Shown here: in pieces, positions 1 through 8,157 of the stretch | How the letters are laid out: every line of letters begins with the position of its first letter | Numbering within the stretch: position 1 is the stretch's first letter | NCBI RefSeq assembly: GCF_003955685.1 | Contig: NZ_RXHJ01000006.1 | Span: forward strand, 62,001 to 126,000 | DNA: 64,000 bases | Source: Corynebacterium hylobatis | GTDB taxonomy: Bacteria > Actinomycetota > Actinomycetes > Mycobacteriales > Mycobacteriaceae | Direction of reading: 5' to 3' | Notes under the pieces: model-generated | Told to the model about the DNA's origin: nothing | Database searches by the model: none | The model's input: only the letters and a program-made list of their open reading frames with translations | Program-made: the position numbers and the translations under genes

Positions 1-951
1 CTGGCGGCCATCATCGCCTCAGGGACGACGGCGCTGGCCACCTCCGCGGAACTGCCCATCAACGACCACGTCTACCGCTTCGGCCGTGGTGTCATCGGCA
101 TCCTGGCGGGCCTGCCGCTGGCGGCGGTCCCCCTGGCCACGCTGGGTGGGCTGCTCATCCCCGGCCTGCTGGTCTCCTTCGTCACTTTGGGCATCGGCGT
201 GGCCGGTGGTCTGCTGCTGGCGAAACGGGAGCCCTCCGTCATACCGGAGACCGGGATCCTGTCCATGCTCGCCGGCGGGGCCTCGCTCCTGCCGGTGCTG
301 GCGAAGGAACTCGGTGCCGACTACCGCTTCGTGGCGCTCGGCCAGTACCTGCGGCTGCTCATCGTGTCGATGAGTCTGCCGCTGATCACCGCCTTCTTCG
401 AGGCCCCGGGTGGAACCGCAGCCGGGGGGCAGGCAGCCGGCCCGTGGTACATGTTCCTCGCGGTGCTGTTCATCGCCCTGTTCAGCGAGAGACTGGGCAG
501 GCTCATCCGCCTGCCGGCCCCGGCGATCCTCAGCCCCATGCTGTTCACTGTCCTGATCAGTCTCGCCCTGCCGGAGGGATGGAGCCTGCAGCCGCCGGAG
601 GCTTTCCGCATCGCGGCCTTCCTGGTCATCGGCTGGATGTGCGGTGGCGCGCTGTCCCTGCCGGCCCTGAGGGCCTTCGCCCGCCAGCTGCCGGCGACGC
701 TGAGTTTCATCGTCGTGGTCATCCTGGCGTGCGCAGCCACCGCCTATCCCCTGCACCTGTGGCTGGACATCACCTATTTCGAGGCTTACCTGGCCACCAG
801 CCCCGGTGCGCTGGAGACCGTCCTGGCGCTGTCCTCGGAGGGCGGGGCCGGACCGGTGGTGGTGACCCTGCAGCTGCTGCGGATGCTCACCCTGCTGGCG
901 GTGGCCGGTTATCTGCCGCAGATCATCCGCCTGCTCACGCGGAAACGTTGA
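1..951 (+). CDS. AbrB-family membrane permease, 5'-truncated by the window edge
   Basis: The reading frame is open from base 1, so the start lies outside the window; 316 residues are visible. The protein is almost entirely hydrophobic helices separated by short loops, with GLLIPGLLVSF and LATSPGALETVLAL in the style of the AbrB/'ammonia monooxygenase' membrane family, whose members usually have about 350 residues and a duplicated transmembrane half. Members are presumed transporters of unknown substrate; the AbrB name comes from an old misassignment and does not mean the DNA-binding AbrB. It ends 34 bp before the pirin gene on the same strand, which appears to have its own promoter. Family call is fairly secure; substrate unknown. 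Confidence 0.75.
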   Translation: MAAIIASGTTALATSAELPINDHVYRFGRGVIGILAGLPLAAVPLATLGGLLIPGLLVSFVTLGIGVAGGLLLAKREPSVIPETGILSMLAGGASLLPVLAKELGADYRFVALGQYLRLLIVSMSLPLITAFFEAPGGTAAGGQAAGPWYMFLAVLFIALFSERLGRLIRLPAPAILSPMLFTVLISLALPEGWSLQPPEAFRIAAFLVIGWMCGGALSLPALRAFARQLPATLSFIVVVILACAATAYPLHLWLDITYFEAYLATSPGALETVLALSSEGGAGPVVVTLQLLRMLTLLAVAGYLPQIIRLLTRKR

Positions 952-984
952 TCCCGCTCCCCGACCGCGACTAGCCTGATTGAC

Positions 985-1686
985 ATGTCAACTATCTATG
1001 TAGTCCGGTCCGGGGAACGCGACATCTGGCGCGATCCCGCGCTTATCTCCCGGCAGTCCTTCCCCGCCACCGGGAACTTCGACCTGGCGGCCAACGCCTT
1101 CGGCCTGCTCATGGTGCATAACGACGACGTCGTCGCACCCGGTGAGGGCTTCGACATGCACCAGCACGACAACGTCGAGATCCTCACGTGGGTCGTCGAG
1201 GGGCGCCTGCGCCACCGCGACAGCGGCGTGGCGGGCGCTACCGAGCTGGGGGCCGGTTCCGCCCAGCACATCAGCGCGGGTTCCGGGGTGCGGCATTCGG
1301 AGGTCAACGCCGCGGGCTACACCAGCCGTGAGCGCGTGCGGGTGGTGCAGTCCTGGCTGCCGGCCGATGTCCGCGACACCGTCCCCCGCCACGCCTCCCG
1401 GGACTTCAACGCGGAGCTGGCCGGCGGGGGCCTGGTGCAGATCGCCGGGCCAGGTTCTCCCCTGCCGCTGGGCACCACCGGGGCGGCGCTCTACGCGGCC
1501 CGTTCCACCGGAAAGGTGACGGTGCCCGCCGGAGCCTTCGTGCACCTCTACGTCATCGACGGGCAGGTGGGGGCGGCAGGTCACCACCTCGGGGAGGGTG
1601 ATGTCCTGCGCGCCACCGGTATCGAATCGTTCACCGTGAATGGCGAGGCCGAGATCCTCGTGTGGGTGATGGACCGGGGAATCTAG
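985..1686 (+). CDS. Pirin-family bicupin protein
   Basis: This 233-residue protein has the pirin layout: an N-terminal cupin with the metal-site string FDMHQHDNVEILTWVVEG near residues 53-70 (two His and a Glu), a second His-containing strand (GVRHSEVNA near 101), and a degenerate C-terminal cupin. Bacterial pirins bind one metal ion; some are quercetin dioxygenases, others have regulatory partners, so the substrate is open. A TAGCCT box lies 7 nt before the ATG and there is no purine-rich ribosome site, suggesting a leaderless mRNA. Its stop codon overlaps the stop region of the convergent YciI gene by 4 bp. Confidence 0.88.
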   Translation: MSTIYVVRSGERDIWRDPALISRQSFPATGNFDLAANAFGLLMVHNDDVVAPGEGFDMHQHDNVEILTWVVEGRLRHRDSGVAGATELGAGSAQHISAGSGVRHSEVNAAGYTSRERVRVVQSWLPADVRDTVPRHASRDFNAELAGGGLVQIAGPGSPLPLGTTGAALYAARSTGKVTVPAGAFVHLYVIDGQVGAAGHHLGEGDVLRATGIESFTVNGEAEILVWVMDRGI

Positions 1687-2009
1687 GACTCGAACTCGCG
1701 GACCTCGATCGGCTGACGGCAGGCCGCGGAGGCCTGCTCAGCCAGCTTCCTGGCGCCAGCACGGCCATCGACCTCGACCACCCAGAAACCGCCGAGCTGC
1801 GCGCCCTCCCGGACGGGTGGTTCGTCGACACCCTTCGCGGTGACGATGTCGGCCTCCGAATGGAGCGCACCGACGAAGACGAGCCGGCCGTCATCAGCGA
1901 GCTGCTGGTTGAAGGCCGCGACGGCCGCGAAAGCCGCCTGCATCTCCTCCTCCGAGGCATAGGGTTCGGATCCCGGTGTGTGATGGACGGAGAGCATGAA
2001 CTGTGTCAT
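1683..2009 (-). CDS. YciI/DGPF-like small protein
   Basis: A 108-residue protein beginning MTQFMLSVHH and containing a ferredoxin-like fold pattern (LVFVGALHSEADI, then GGFWVVEVDG). This is the YCII/DGPF family, often found beside ECF sigma factors, though no sigma gene is here. I chose the ATG at 2009 because a TAATCT box sits 7 nt upstream, giving a probable leaderless start; a longer upstream frame runs antisense through the DUF885 gene and is not credible. It follows the DUF885 gene on the same strand by 10 bp. Molecular role unknown. Confidence 0.8.
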   Translation of the reverse strand: MTQFMLSVHHTPGSEPYASEEEMQAAFAAVAAFNQQLADDGRLVFVGALHSEADIVTAKGVDEPPVREGAQLGGFWVVEVDGRAGARKLAEQASAACRQPIEVREFES

Positions 2010-2019
2010 GCGTCTCAGA

Positions 2020-3711
2020 TTAATCCAGAACCTGCTCCCGCAGAAGGGACATCGGGATGGAACCCAGGGAGAGGGCCTCGCGGTGGAAATCCGCCACGGC
2101 CATGCCCTGGGCGACGGCGTCGTCCCGCGTCTGCTCCCACAGGCGCTGCCCCAGCGCGTAGGACGGGGCCTGGCCCGGCCAACCGAGGTAGCGGTTGAGC
2201 TCGAAACGCAGGTTGGCCTCGTCCATGGCGGTGTTCTCCCGCAGGAAGGCCTTGGCGTAGGTGGCATCCCACACCATGGTGCCCTCGGGGACCTTCTTGC
2301 CCAGGTGGACGCCGATGTCGAGGACGACGCGGGCGGCGCGGAGCCGCTGGGCGTCGAGAAGCCCCATCCGGGTGCCGGGATCCTCGTGGTAGCCGAGCTC
2401 CTCCATGAGCTGCTCGGCATAGAGGGCCCAGCCCTCGCCATGTCCGGAGTTCCAGCACGCGACGCGGCGCCACAGGTTGAGGTTCTCACGCTCAACCAGG
2501 GTCTGGCCGATCTGCAGGTGGTGACCCGGCACAGCCTCGTGGAAGACGGTGGTCAGCTCCTGCCAGGTATGGAACTTCTCCTGGCCGGCCGGGACGGACC
2601 ACCACATGCGGCCCGGGCGGGAGAAGTCGTCGCTCGGCGGGGTGTAGAAGATGCCGCCGGTGCCGGCGGGGTCGATCTTCGCCTCGATGGTGCGGACCTG
2701 CTCGGGGATGTCGAAGGCATTGCCGTGCAACCCCTTGATCGCGTCGTCGGCGGTCTCCTGCATCCAGGTCAGGAGCGCGTCCTTGCCGTGAAGGGTGTAG
2801 CGCTCCTCCTCGTTGAGCTTCCGGTAGGCCAGGCGCACATCAGAGGTGCCGTAGAGGGAGCGGGCGATGGCCTGCTGCTCCGCATCGATCTCGCGGAGGC
2901 GCTCCAGACCCCAGAGGTAGGCCTCGTCCAGGTCGACGGTGTCACCGACGAACAGATGGGAGAAACGCTGGTAGCGCTCCCGGCCCACGGCATCCTCGCG
3001 CGGGGCGTGGGTGGCCAGCTGCTCGGAAAGCCAGTCGGCCATCTCGGCGAAGGCCTCCTTCGCTGCGTCCACCTCCGGGGTGTCCTTATCGACACCGAGG
3101 TCCTCCAGCAGCGAGGGCGACTCCACCAGGTCCTGGCATTGGGAGTAGACCTCGTCGACCTGACGGATCGGGGCGACATGGCCGTGAGAGGCGGCCTCCG
3201 CAAGCGACTCGCGGTAACCGGCCAGGGCGGCGGGCACCTTGGACAGGCGGGAGCGGATCGCGTCGATCTGCTCCGGGGTGTCCGTCGGCATGATCAGGAG
3301 GGTGTCGCGGATCGTCTGCACGGGTGAGGCGATGTTGTTGAGCAGGGCCAGGTCCTCACCGTGATGGTGCAGATCCAGGTCCAGGCAGAGGCGGTCGCGC
3401 AGGACCGCGGCGGTGACGTGGTCGACCTCGTCGAAGTCATCCTCGTCGTCGGAATCATCGGTGCCGTCGTCGAAGGCGTCGACGTCCGCGATCATCTCAC
3501 GGGTGCGGTCGGCGAGGGCAGCCCAGTAGGCGGGGGAGAAATCCTGCAGCTCGCCCTCGAAGCCCGGGATCCCCCAGGCAGTGGCGTCAGTCGGGGACAG
3601 GGCCGCCAGGTCATGGACGAATCCCTCACAGGACGCGTCGAGCAGCGACGGCGAGCGCCCGGCGGTGTCAGAGTTGTGGGGAGTCGAATTCACGGCGGTA
3701 TCGGAACTCAT
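2020..3711 (-). CDS. DUF885-family metallohydrolase
   Basis: The 563-residue protein carries the zinc-binding motif FHEAVPGHHLQIG near residue 395 (HExxxGH type) and the family's VACWNSGHGEGWALYAEQLM string about 30 residues later, which supplies a further metal-side Glu. DUF885 proteins are predicted zinc carboxypeptidase or dipeptidase-like hydrolases; no signal peptide is visible, so it should be cytosolic. The segment near residues 100-118 is an acidic Asp/Glu-rich loop. A TACACT box 8 nt before the ATG suggests leaderless initiation. The substrate cannot be read from sequence. Confidence 0.85.
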   Translation of the reverse strand: MSSDTAVNSTPHNSDTAGRSPSLLDASCEGFVHDLAALSPTDATAWGIPGFEGELQDFSPAYWAALADRTREMIADVDAFDDGTDDSDDEDDFDEVDHVTAAVLRDRLCLDLDLHHHGEDLALLNNIASPVQTIRDTLLIMPTDTPEQIDAIRSRLSKVPAALAGYRESLAEAASHGHVAPIRQVDEVYSQCQDLVESPSLLEDLGVDKDTPEVDAAKEAFAEMADWLSEQLATHAPREDAVGRERYQRFSHLFVGDTVDLDEAYLWGLERLREIDAEQQAIARSLYGTSDVRLAYRKLNEEERYTLHGKDALLTWMQETADDAIKGLHGNAFDIPEQVRTIEAKIDPAGTGGIFYTPPSDDFSRPGRMWWSVPAGQEKFHTWQELTTVFHEAVPGHHLQIGQTLVERENLNLWRRVACWNSGHGEGWALYAEQLMEELGYHEDPGTRMGLLDAQRLRAARVVLDIGVHLGKKVPEGTMVWDATYAKAFLRENTAMDEANLRFELNRYLGWPGQAPSYALGQRLWEQTRDDAVAQGMAVADFHREALSLGSIPMSLLREQVLD

Positions 3712-3824
3712 GGCACGTCAGTGTAGCGGGGGCGACGCCACTAATCCCATTTTCCGCCCGTCCCGAGCAGGTAGCGTGTAATCCTTAACGGTTCCCTCAC
3801 AGCTGAAACCGGGGGATTTCCAGC

Positions 3825-4972
3825 TCAGACTGCACGCACAACCTCCCCGGAAGGAGGTTGCAGATGTCTGATGTCCTCAACACTGGTGTGACCCCGTTCT
3901 GCCACAGCCAGAATCACCCTGGCAGCGTTGCGGTCCCTGCCTGCGGTGTGCCCGCAGTTCTGGCACCGGAAGGTTCGTTCATCGAGTCAGGGTGCTTGCT
4001 TGGCTCTCGCGAAACACCCCGAACACGTCATTGCCGTGTAGGCGGGCTGAACCAGCACCACCTTCCGGCCAGCCCGCGCGGCACTGGTGATCAGCTCCCG
4101 CTTCGCCGCACCGATGGCAGCGTCCGCGGCCTTCCTCGCCATCGTGGACCTGGCGAGAAACATCGGCTTGAAGTCTTCCACCGCGATCAGGTCGTGGTTG
4201 TCGGTGACCCTTTTGGCCCACACCCGGGAGTCGTGTTCGGTCTGTCGGGCGGCTTTCTTGTGCAGCCTCGCGGCCTGGCGGCGGGCACGCTGATATCCCT
4301 TCGACTGTTTGCGTCCCTTGCGGTGGCGACGCGCCATTGTGCGCTGTGCCGTGGCCAGTTCTGCGGCACAGCGCCTGCGATGCCCGAGGTCGGGAAGATC
4401 ATAGTGTTCGTCGGTGGTCGTGGCGGTGGTGGACACGCCCCAGCCGATACCGATATGTCCCTCAACCTCGGGTGCTGGCTCTACTTCGCGGCGGACCACG
4501 AACGAGGCGTACCAGTGACCGAGACTGTCCTGGTAGACCCGCACACTGGTCGGCTCGGAGGGCAGTTCCCGCGACCACACCACCGGAATCGACACACCCT
4601 TGGGCAGTCGCAGTCGACCGTCCTGCAGGGAGAACCCCCGGTGTTGTACTCCAGGGACGCCGACGTGCGCTTCCTCGTCTTGTACGTGGGCCGGCCTCTG
4701 CCTTTGACGGTGTACGAGTGCTGGAGTGCCTGCGCATAAGAGCGGAGCATGGCTTGTTGGGCGACCTGGGAGCCCTCCCGCATCCACGTGTTGTTCTTCC
4801 GCAGCTCAGTGAGCAGCTTCCCCAGCTTCGCCAGAGTCGGCTTATTGCCGGCCTTCTGCTGGTGGACTGCCTCATTCCACAGGAACCTACCCCGACCCCA
4901 TTCCTGGGAAAGCGATCGCTGCGCCTGGGCTCCGGGGCGCAGGCGGTAGGTGTACCGCACGATCTCGTCCAC
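3825..4972 (-). pseudogene. tnpB: TnpB (IS605 OrfB) pseudogene
   Basis: Read from a GTG at 4972, the N-terminal part has the TnpB start (YRLRPGAQAQ, then GRFLWNEAVHQQK). A frameshift in the C5 run at 4635-4639 moves the frame; the rest continues with VRVYQDSLGHWYASFVV, a RuvC-like region and the VEDFKPM motif holding the second acidic residue. An in-frame TGA at 3987-3989 interrupts the zinc ribbon, whose second Cys pair (FRCQNCG) and final RuvC Asp (AGRDRNAA) lie beyond it. The first RuvC Asp is also lost: the site reads IGIGWGV where family members have GID. Three independent lesions make it clearly non-functional. Confidence 0.87.
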
Positions 4973-4997
4973 ACCGCCAGCTATACCCCACCACGTG

Positions 4998-5428
4998 ATG
5001 CTTCGTCTAGAGGGCTGCCATCAGCTCAAACAATGCCATCGCCACTCGCCGGTGTGCACATCATGCGGAGTAACCCCATCTACCCCAGCCCAGTTATCAC
5101 AGACAATGCGGGAGAAAGGCTCACACAGATCACCCGGGAGGTTGCCACCGGACGGGAGTGCATCATTGATGCTAACCATTCCCGACCACGTGCACCTCCT
5201 GGTGGAATACGATCAGTACTACGCGATCCACTGTTTTACCGAGCAGATTCAAGGGATGGTCATCGTGTGTTCTTCGTCAAGAGTTCCCGTACCTCACATC
5301 CAGGCTGCCCGCGCTCTGGACCAACTCGTATGTCGTCGCCACAGCCGGCGGCTCACCCCTGGGAAGTTATTAGGCAGTATGTCGACATTCAACGCAACGT
5401 ATCAAATGCCCCTTTCCTCCTCATGCCT
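4998..5428 (+). pseudogene. tnpA: IS200-type TnpA (Y1 HUH transposase) remnant
   Basis: Two hallmark pieces of a Y1 transposase survive in different frames. IPDHVHLLVEY, with the HUH metal motif coded at 5187-5195, is in one frame; WEVIRQYVDIQRN, with the nucleophile Tyr at 5378-5380 and the Q four residues later, is in another. Between them, phrases such as SRLPALW-like coding and 'SYVVATAGG' are split over frames, so there are at least two frameshifts. The N-terminal KYR region is barely recognisable. The start given is only the first ATG of the HVH frame; both boundaries are approximate. Confidence 0.7.
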
Positions 5429-5458
5429 CAAGGCGGGGGTTTCCAGGGGTGATCTCCG

Positions 5459-6220
5459 ATGAGGACCGAACAATACGCCGATGCCCTCAACCTCGTCCGC
5501 GACGCCGGCCGGGTGGAGGTATTCACCGGGGCCGGAATGTCCGCCGAATCCGGGCTCGACACCTTCCGTGACGCGCAGACCGGCCTGTGGACGAAAGTGG
5601 ATCCCGCGGCCTTCGCCTCCATCGACTCCTGGGCCCGCGATCCCGAACCCATGTGGGCCTGGTACCTGTGGCGCGCCAGCGTATGCCGCAACGCCGCACC
5701 CAACGCGGGGCACCGGGCCATCGCCGACTGGGCCAGCCTGCCGGGCGCCTCCGTGGGCGTGACCACCCAGAACATCGACGACCTCCATGAACGCGCCGGC
5801 ACCGACGATGTCGTCCACCTCCACGGCTCCCTCTTCGACTACCGCTGCACCATCTGCTCGCGTCCCTGGCGCGGGGAGATCGACTACCCCACCGAACCGG
5901 TCGCCCGCCAGACCCCGCCCACCTGCCCGCAGTGCGAGAACCTCATCCGCCCCGGCGTCGTCTGGTTCGGCGAGAATCTCCCCCAGGATGAATGGGAACG
6001 GGCCGAGGAACGGATGCGTCAGACGGACCTCGTGGTCATCATCGGCACCTCCGGCGTGGTGCAGCCAGCAGCTGGCCTGCCCCTGGTAGCCAAGCAGGCC
6101 GGGGCGAAGATCCTCGAGATCTCCCCGGAGGAGACCGAACTGAGCAGCATGGCGGACGTCTCCTGGCGCAATACCGCCGCCCGTGGCCTCCCCGAGCTGG
6201 TCCTTGAGCTCACGCTCTAG
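5459..6220 (+). CDS. Sir2-family NAD-dependent protein deacylase
   Basis: A 253-residue sirtuin: FTGAGMSAESGLDTFR (NAD site) near residues 22-37, TTQNIDDLHERAG near 101, the catalytic His in VHLHGS near 121, and a zinc site made from CTIC and CPQC. Within the small domain, AWYLWRAS supplies the YxxR signature associated with class III sirtuins such as SIRT5 and CobB, so removal of acidic acyl groups (succinyl, malonyl) is likely besides deacetylation. The inferred end of the decayed IS element lies only 12 bp before the ATG, so the original promoter and ribosome site may have been replaced. The remaining AGGGG at 5445-5449 is a plausible Shine-Dalgarno site. Confidence 0.93.
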   Translation: MRTEQYADALNLVRDAGRVEVFTGAGMSAESGLDTFRDAQTGLWTKVDPAAFASIDSWARDPEPMWAWYLWRASVCRNAAPNAGHRAIADWASLPGASVGVTTQNIDDLHERAGTDDVVHLHGSLFDYRCTICSRPWRGEIDYPTEPVARQTPPTCPQCENLIRPGVVWFGENLPQDEWERAEERMRQTDLVVIIGTSGVVQPAAGLPLVAKQAGAKILEISPEETELSSMADVSWRNTAARGLPELVLELTL

Positions 6221-6231
6221 GATCTGAGGGC

Positions 6232-6771
6232 ATGAGAATCCGTCTGTTCACGGCCGCACTGCTCGGCACCGCCCTCACCCTGACCGCCTGCGCCTCAGAC
6301 TCCGGGACCGACACCGGCACTGGGGCGGACGGCGAGGCCACCGCCTGTGGGGATGTCACCGTCGAGGACACCGCCTTCGCCCCCTACCTCGACCTCGCCA
6401 CCATCCCCACCGACGTGGACCTCGACATGCAGGAGGTTCAGATCCGCGAGGACCACTTCGATGCCTGCCAGCTGTTGAGCTGGCTGATCGTCGACGGCAC
6501 GCTGGGTGCGGATCCGGCCTTCGGCGTGGTCTTCTTCCACGAGGGTGAACTCGTGCGTGACACCTCCGTGCTGGCGGGGGACATCGCGGCGTCGACACGC
6601 GTGTCGGAGACCGCCGTCAGCGTCGACTACCCCTCCGGGGACGACACCTGGACAGTCGAGCATGCCTGGGAGAACGGCCGGATGATGCTCAGTGCGGGCG
6701 ATGTCCCGGAGTTCACCACCGATGTCCTCCGCGGCGCCCACCTGGACCTGCTGAGAGCCCCCGGACAGTAA
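6232..6771 (+). CDS. LppP/LprE-like lipoprotein
   Basis: The 179-residue product has a lipoprotein signal peptide: basic MRIR, a hydrophobic core and the lipobox LTAC with Cys20 as predicted lipidation site. A Thr/Gly/Asp-rich linker follows, then a compact domain (PYLDLATIP... FFHEGELVRD) that resembles the LppP/LprE family of mycolata, a group without known function. It should be anchored on the outer face of the plasma membrane. It starts 11 bp after the sirtuin gene, with TAGGAT 8 nt before the ATG and a weak GAGGG; either leaderless or coupled initiation is possible. Confidence 0.8.
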   Translation: MRIRLFTAALLGTALTLTACASDSGTDTGTGADGEATACGDVTVEDTAFAPYLDLATIPTDVDLDMQEVQIREDHFDACQLLSWLIVDGTLGADPAFGVVFFHEGELVRDTSVLAGDIAASTRVSETAVSVDYPSGDDTWTVEHAWENGRMMLSAGDVPEFTTDVLRGAHLDLLRAPGQ

Positions 6772-6800
6772 TTCCTGCTCAGGGGCTAGCATTCCACATC

Positions 6801-8096
6801 GTGAGCATCCGTGACTTCTTCGCCGACACCCGTCCCCTCCAGGTACCCGCCTACCGGCGGTTGTGGACCGCGAACATCGCCACCACCATCGGTGCCCAGC
6901 TCACGGTGGTGGCCGTGCCAGCGCAGATCTACTCCATCACCGGCTCCTCGGCCTATGTCGGCCTGACGGGTCTGTTCGGCCTGGTGCCGCTGGTGGTATT
7001 CGGGCTCTACGGCGGATCGATCGCGGACAGCTTCGACAAGCGGAAGGTGCTCACGGCCTCCACGTTCGGCATGATCCTCACCGCCCTGGCCTTCTGGGGC
7101 CTGACGGCCGCCGGAAACACCAACGTCTGGTGGCTGCTGCTGACCTTCTCGCTGCAGCAGGCCTTCTTCGCGGTGAACCAGCCGACACGCACGGCTGTGT
7201 TCCGGTCGATCCTGCCGCTCGAGCAGTTGCCCGCCGGCGCCAGCCTCAACATGATGCTCATGCAGTTCGGCGCCATCGTCGGCCCCCTCATCGCCGGCGC
7301 GCTCATCCCCTTCATCGGCTTCTCCTGGCTCTACGCGCTGGATGCCGCGCTGCTGATCCCGACGCTGGGAGCGGTGTTCGCCCTGCCGGCCCTGCCACCG
7401 AAGAAGGAGGCCATCCGCGCCGGCATCCGTTCGGTTCTCGACGGCCTGAGCTATCTGCGGGGGCAGCCGATCCTCATGGTGGCGATGCTGCTGGACCTGA
7501 TCGCCATGACCTTCGGCATGCCGCGCGCCCTCTATCCCGAGATCGCCGCCGTGAGCTTCGGTGAGGCGGACGAGGGCGGCATCATGCTCGCCCTCCTCTA
7601 TTCCTCCATGGCTGTCGGCGCGGTGCTCGGCGGGCTGATCTCGGGCTGGATCTCGCGGGTGGTGCGCCAGGGACTGTCTGTGATCGTGTGCATCATGGTC
7701 TGGGGTGTGGCCGTGATCGTGGCGGGCGCGGCCGTGATGGCCAGCCCCGGCGCGGTGACGGTGTGGGCGTGGCTGGTCATCCTCATGCTGGTCCTGGGTG
7801 GGGCGGCGGACATGTTCTCCGCCAGCCTGCGCACCGCGATCCTCCAGCAGGCGGCCGCCGAGCACGTGCAGGGTCGCATCCAGGGGGTGTACATCGTCGT
7901 GGTGGTGGGCGGCCCCCGGTTGGCGGATGTCCTGCACGGCTGGGCCGCGGCGCCCTTCGGCGTGGGTCTGGCGACGCTGCTGGGTGGCGTGCTGGTGGTC
8001 GTCGGCACGCTCGCGTGTGCCGTGTTCGTGCCCAGTTTCACGCGCTACCTGAAGCCGGCACCGCGGCATATCGACGACCAGGACCCGACGAACTGA
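6801..8096 (+). CDS. MFS transporter, EntS-like exporter type
   Basis: A GTG start gives 431 residues with about twelve hydrophobic helices. The N-terminal half has PAYRRLWTANIATTIG and, in the loop after helix 2, IADSFDKRKVL, the DRxxRR-like basic loop of the major facilitator superfamily. The overall pattern (MNLA-type helix 5 'SLNMMLMQFGAIVGPLIAG') is that of the EntS/MFS_3 group, which contains enterobactin and drug exporters. TAGCAT precedes the start by 8 nt without an SD. No siderophore biosynthesis genes are nearby, so the exported compound is unknown. Confidence 0.85.
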   Translation: MSIRDFFADTRPLQVPAYRRLWTANIATTIGAQLTVVAVPAQIYSITGSSAYVGLTGLFGLVPLVVFGLYGGSIADSFDKRKVLTASTFGMILTALAFWGLTAAGNTNVWWLLLTFSLQQAFFAVNQPTRTAVFRSILPLEQLPAGASLNMMLMQFGAIVGPLIAGALIPFIGFSWLYALDAALLIPTLGAVFALPALPPKKEAIRAGIRSVLDGLSYLRGQPILMVAMLLDLIAMTFGMPRALYPEIAAVSFGEADEGGIMLALLYSSMAVGAVLGGLISGWISRVVRQGLSVIVCIMVWGVAVIVAGAAVMASPGAVTVWAWLVILMLVLGGAADMFSASLRTAILQQAAAEHVQGRIQGVYIVVVVGGPRLADVLHGWAAAPFGVGLATLLGGVLVVVGTLACAVFVPSFTRYLKPAPRHIDDQDPTN

Positions 8097-8121
8097 GCTG
8101 TCTATTTAGATTCCCAATAAT

Positions 8122-8151
8122 TAGACAGCGTTGTCTGAATAGTTGTACTAT
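8122..8151 (+). promoter_or_regulatory. Probable autoregulated promoter of the ROK gene
   Basis: A -35-like TAGACA (8122-8127), an 18-nt spacer and TACTAT (8146-8151) lie 6 nt before the ROK start codon, predicting a leaderless transcript. The 14-bp imperfect palindrome AGACAGCGTTGTCT (8123-8136, centre CG) overlaps the -35 box, the usual place for a repressor site. Binding by the downstream ROK protein is inference. Confidence 0.55.
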
Positions 8152-8157
8152 TCCGGC

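Larger units (their letters stand above)
3801..5446. mobile_element. Decayed IS200/IS605-type element (divergent tnpA and tnpB remnants)
   Basis: Two divergent pseudogenes, a Y1 HUH transposase and a TnpB, lie between matching end sequences in the same orientation: cGGGGGaTTTCCAG at 3810-3823 and cGGGGGTTTCCAG at 5434-5446. The left end also forms a hairpin, AGCTG at 3801-3805 pairing with CAGCT at 3821-3825, and the right end has CCTcaAGG near 5426-5433; subterminal hairpins replace terminal inverted repeats in this family. The span of about 1.65 kb fits a complete element. Both genes are broken, so it should be immobile unless helped in trans. Exact ends are inferred from the shared motif. 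Confidence 0.75.

Noticed and set aside
1996..3327. Long plus-strand frame of 443 codons
   Set aside because: It is the antisense shadow of the DUF885 gene, which has a clear metal motif and a start signal.
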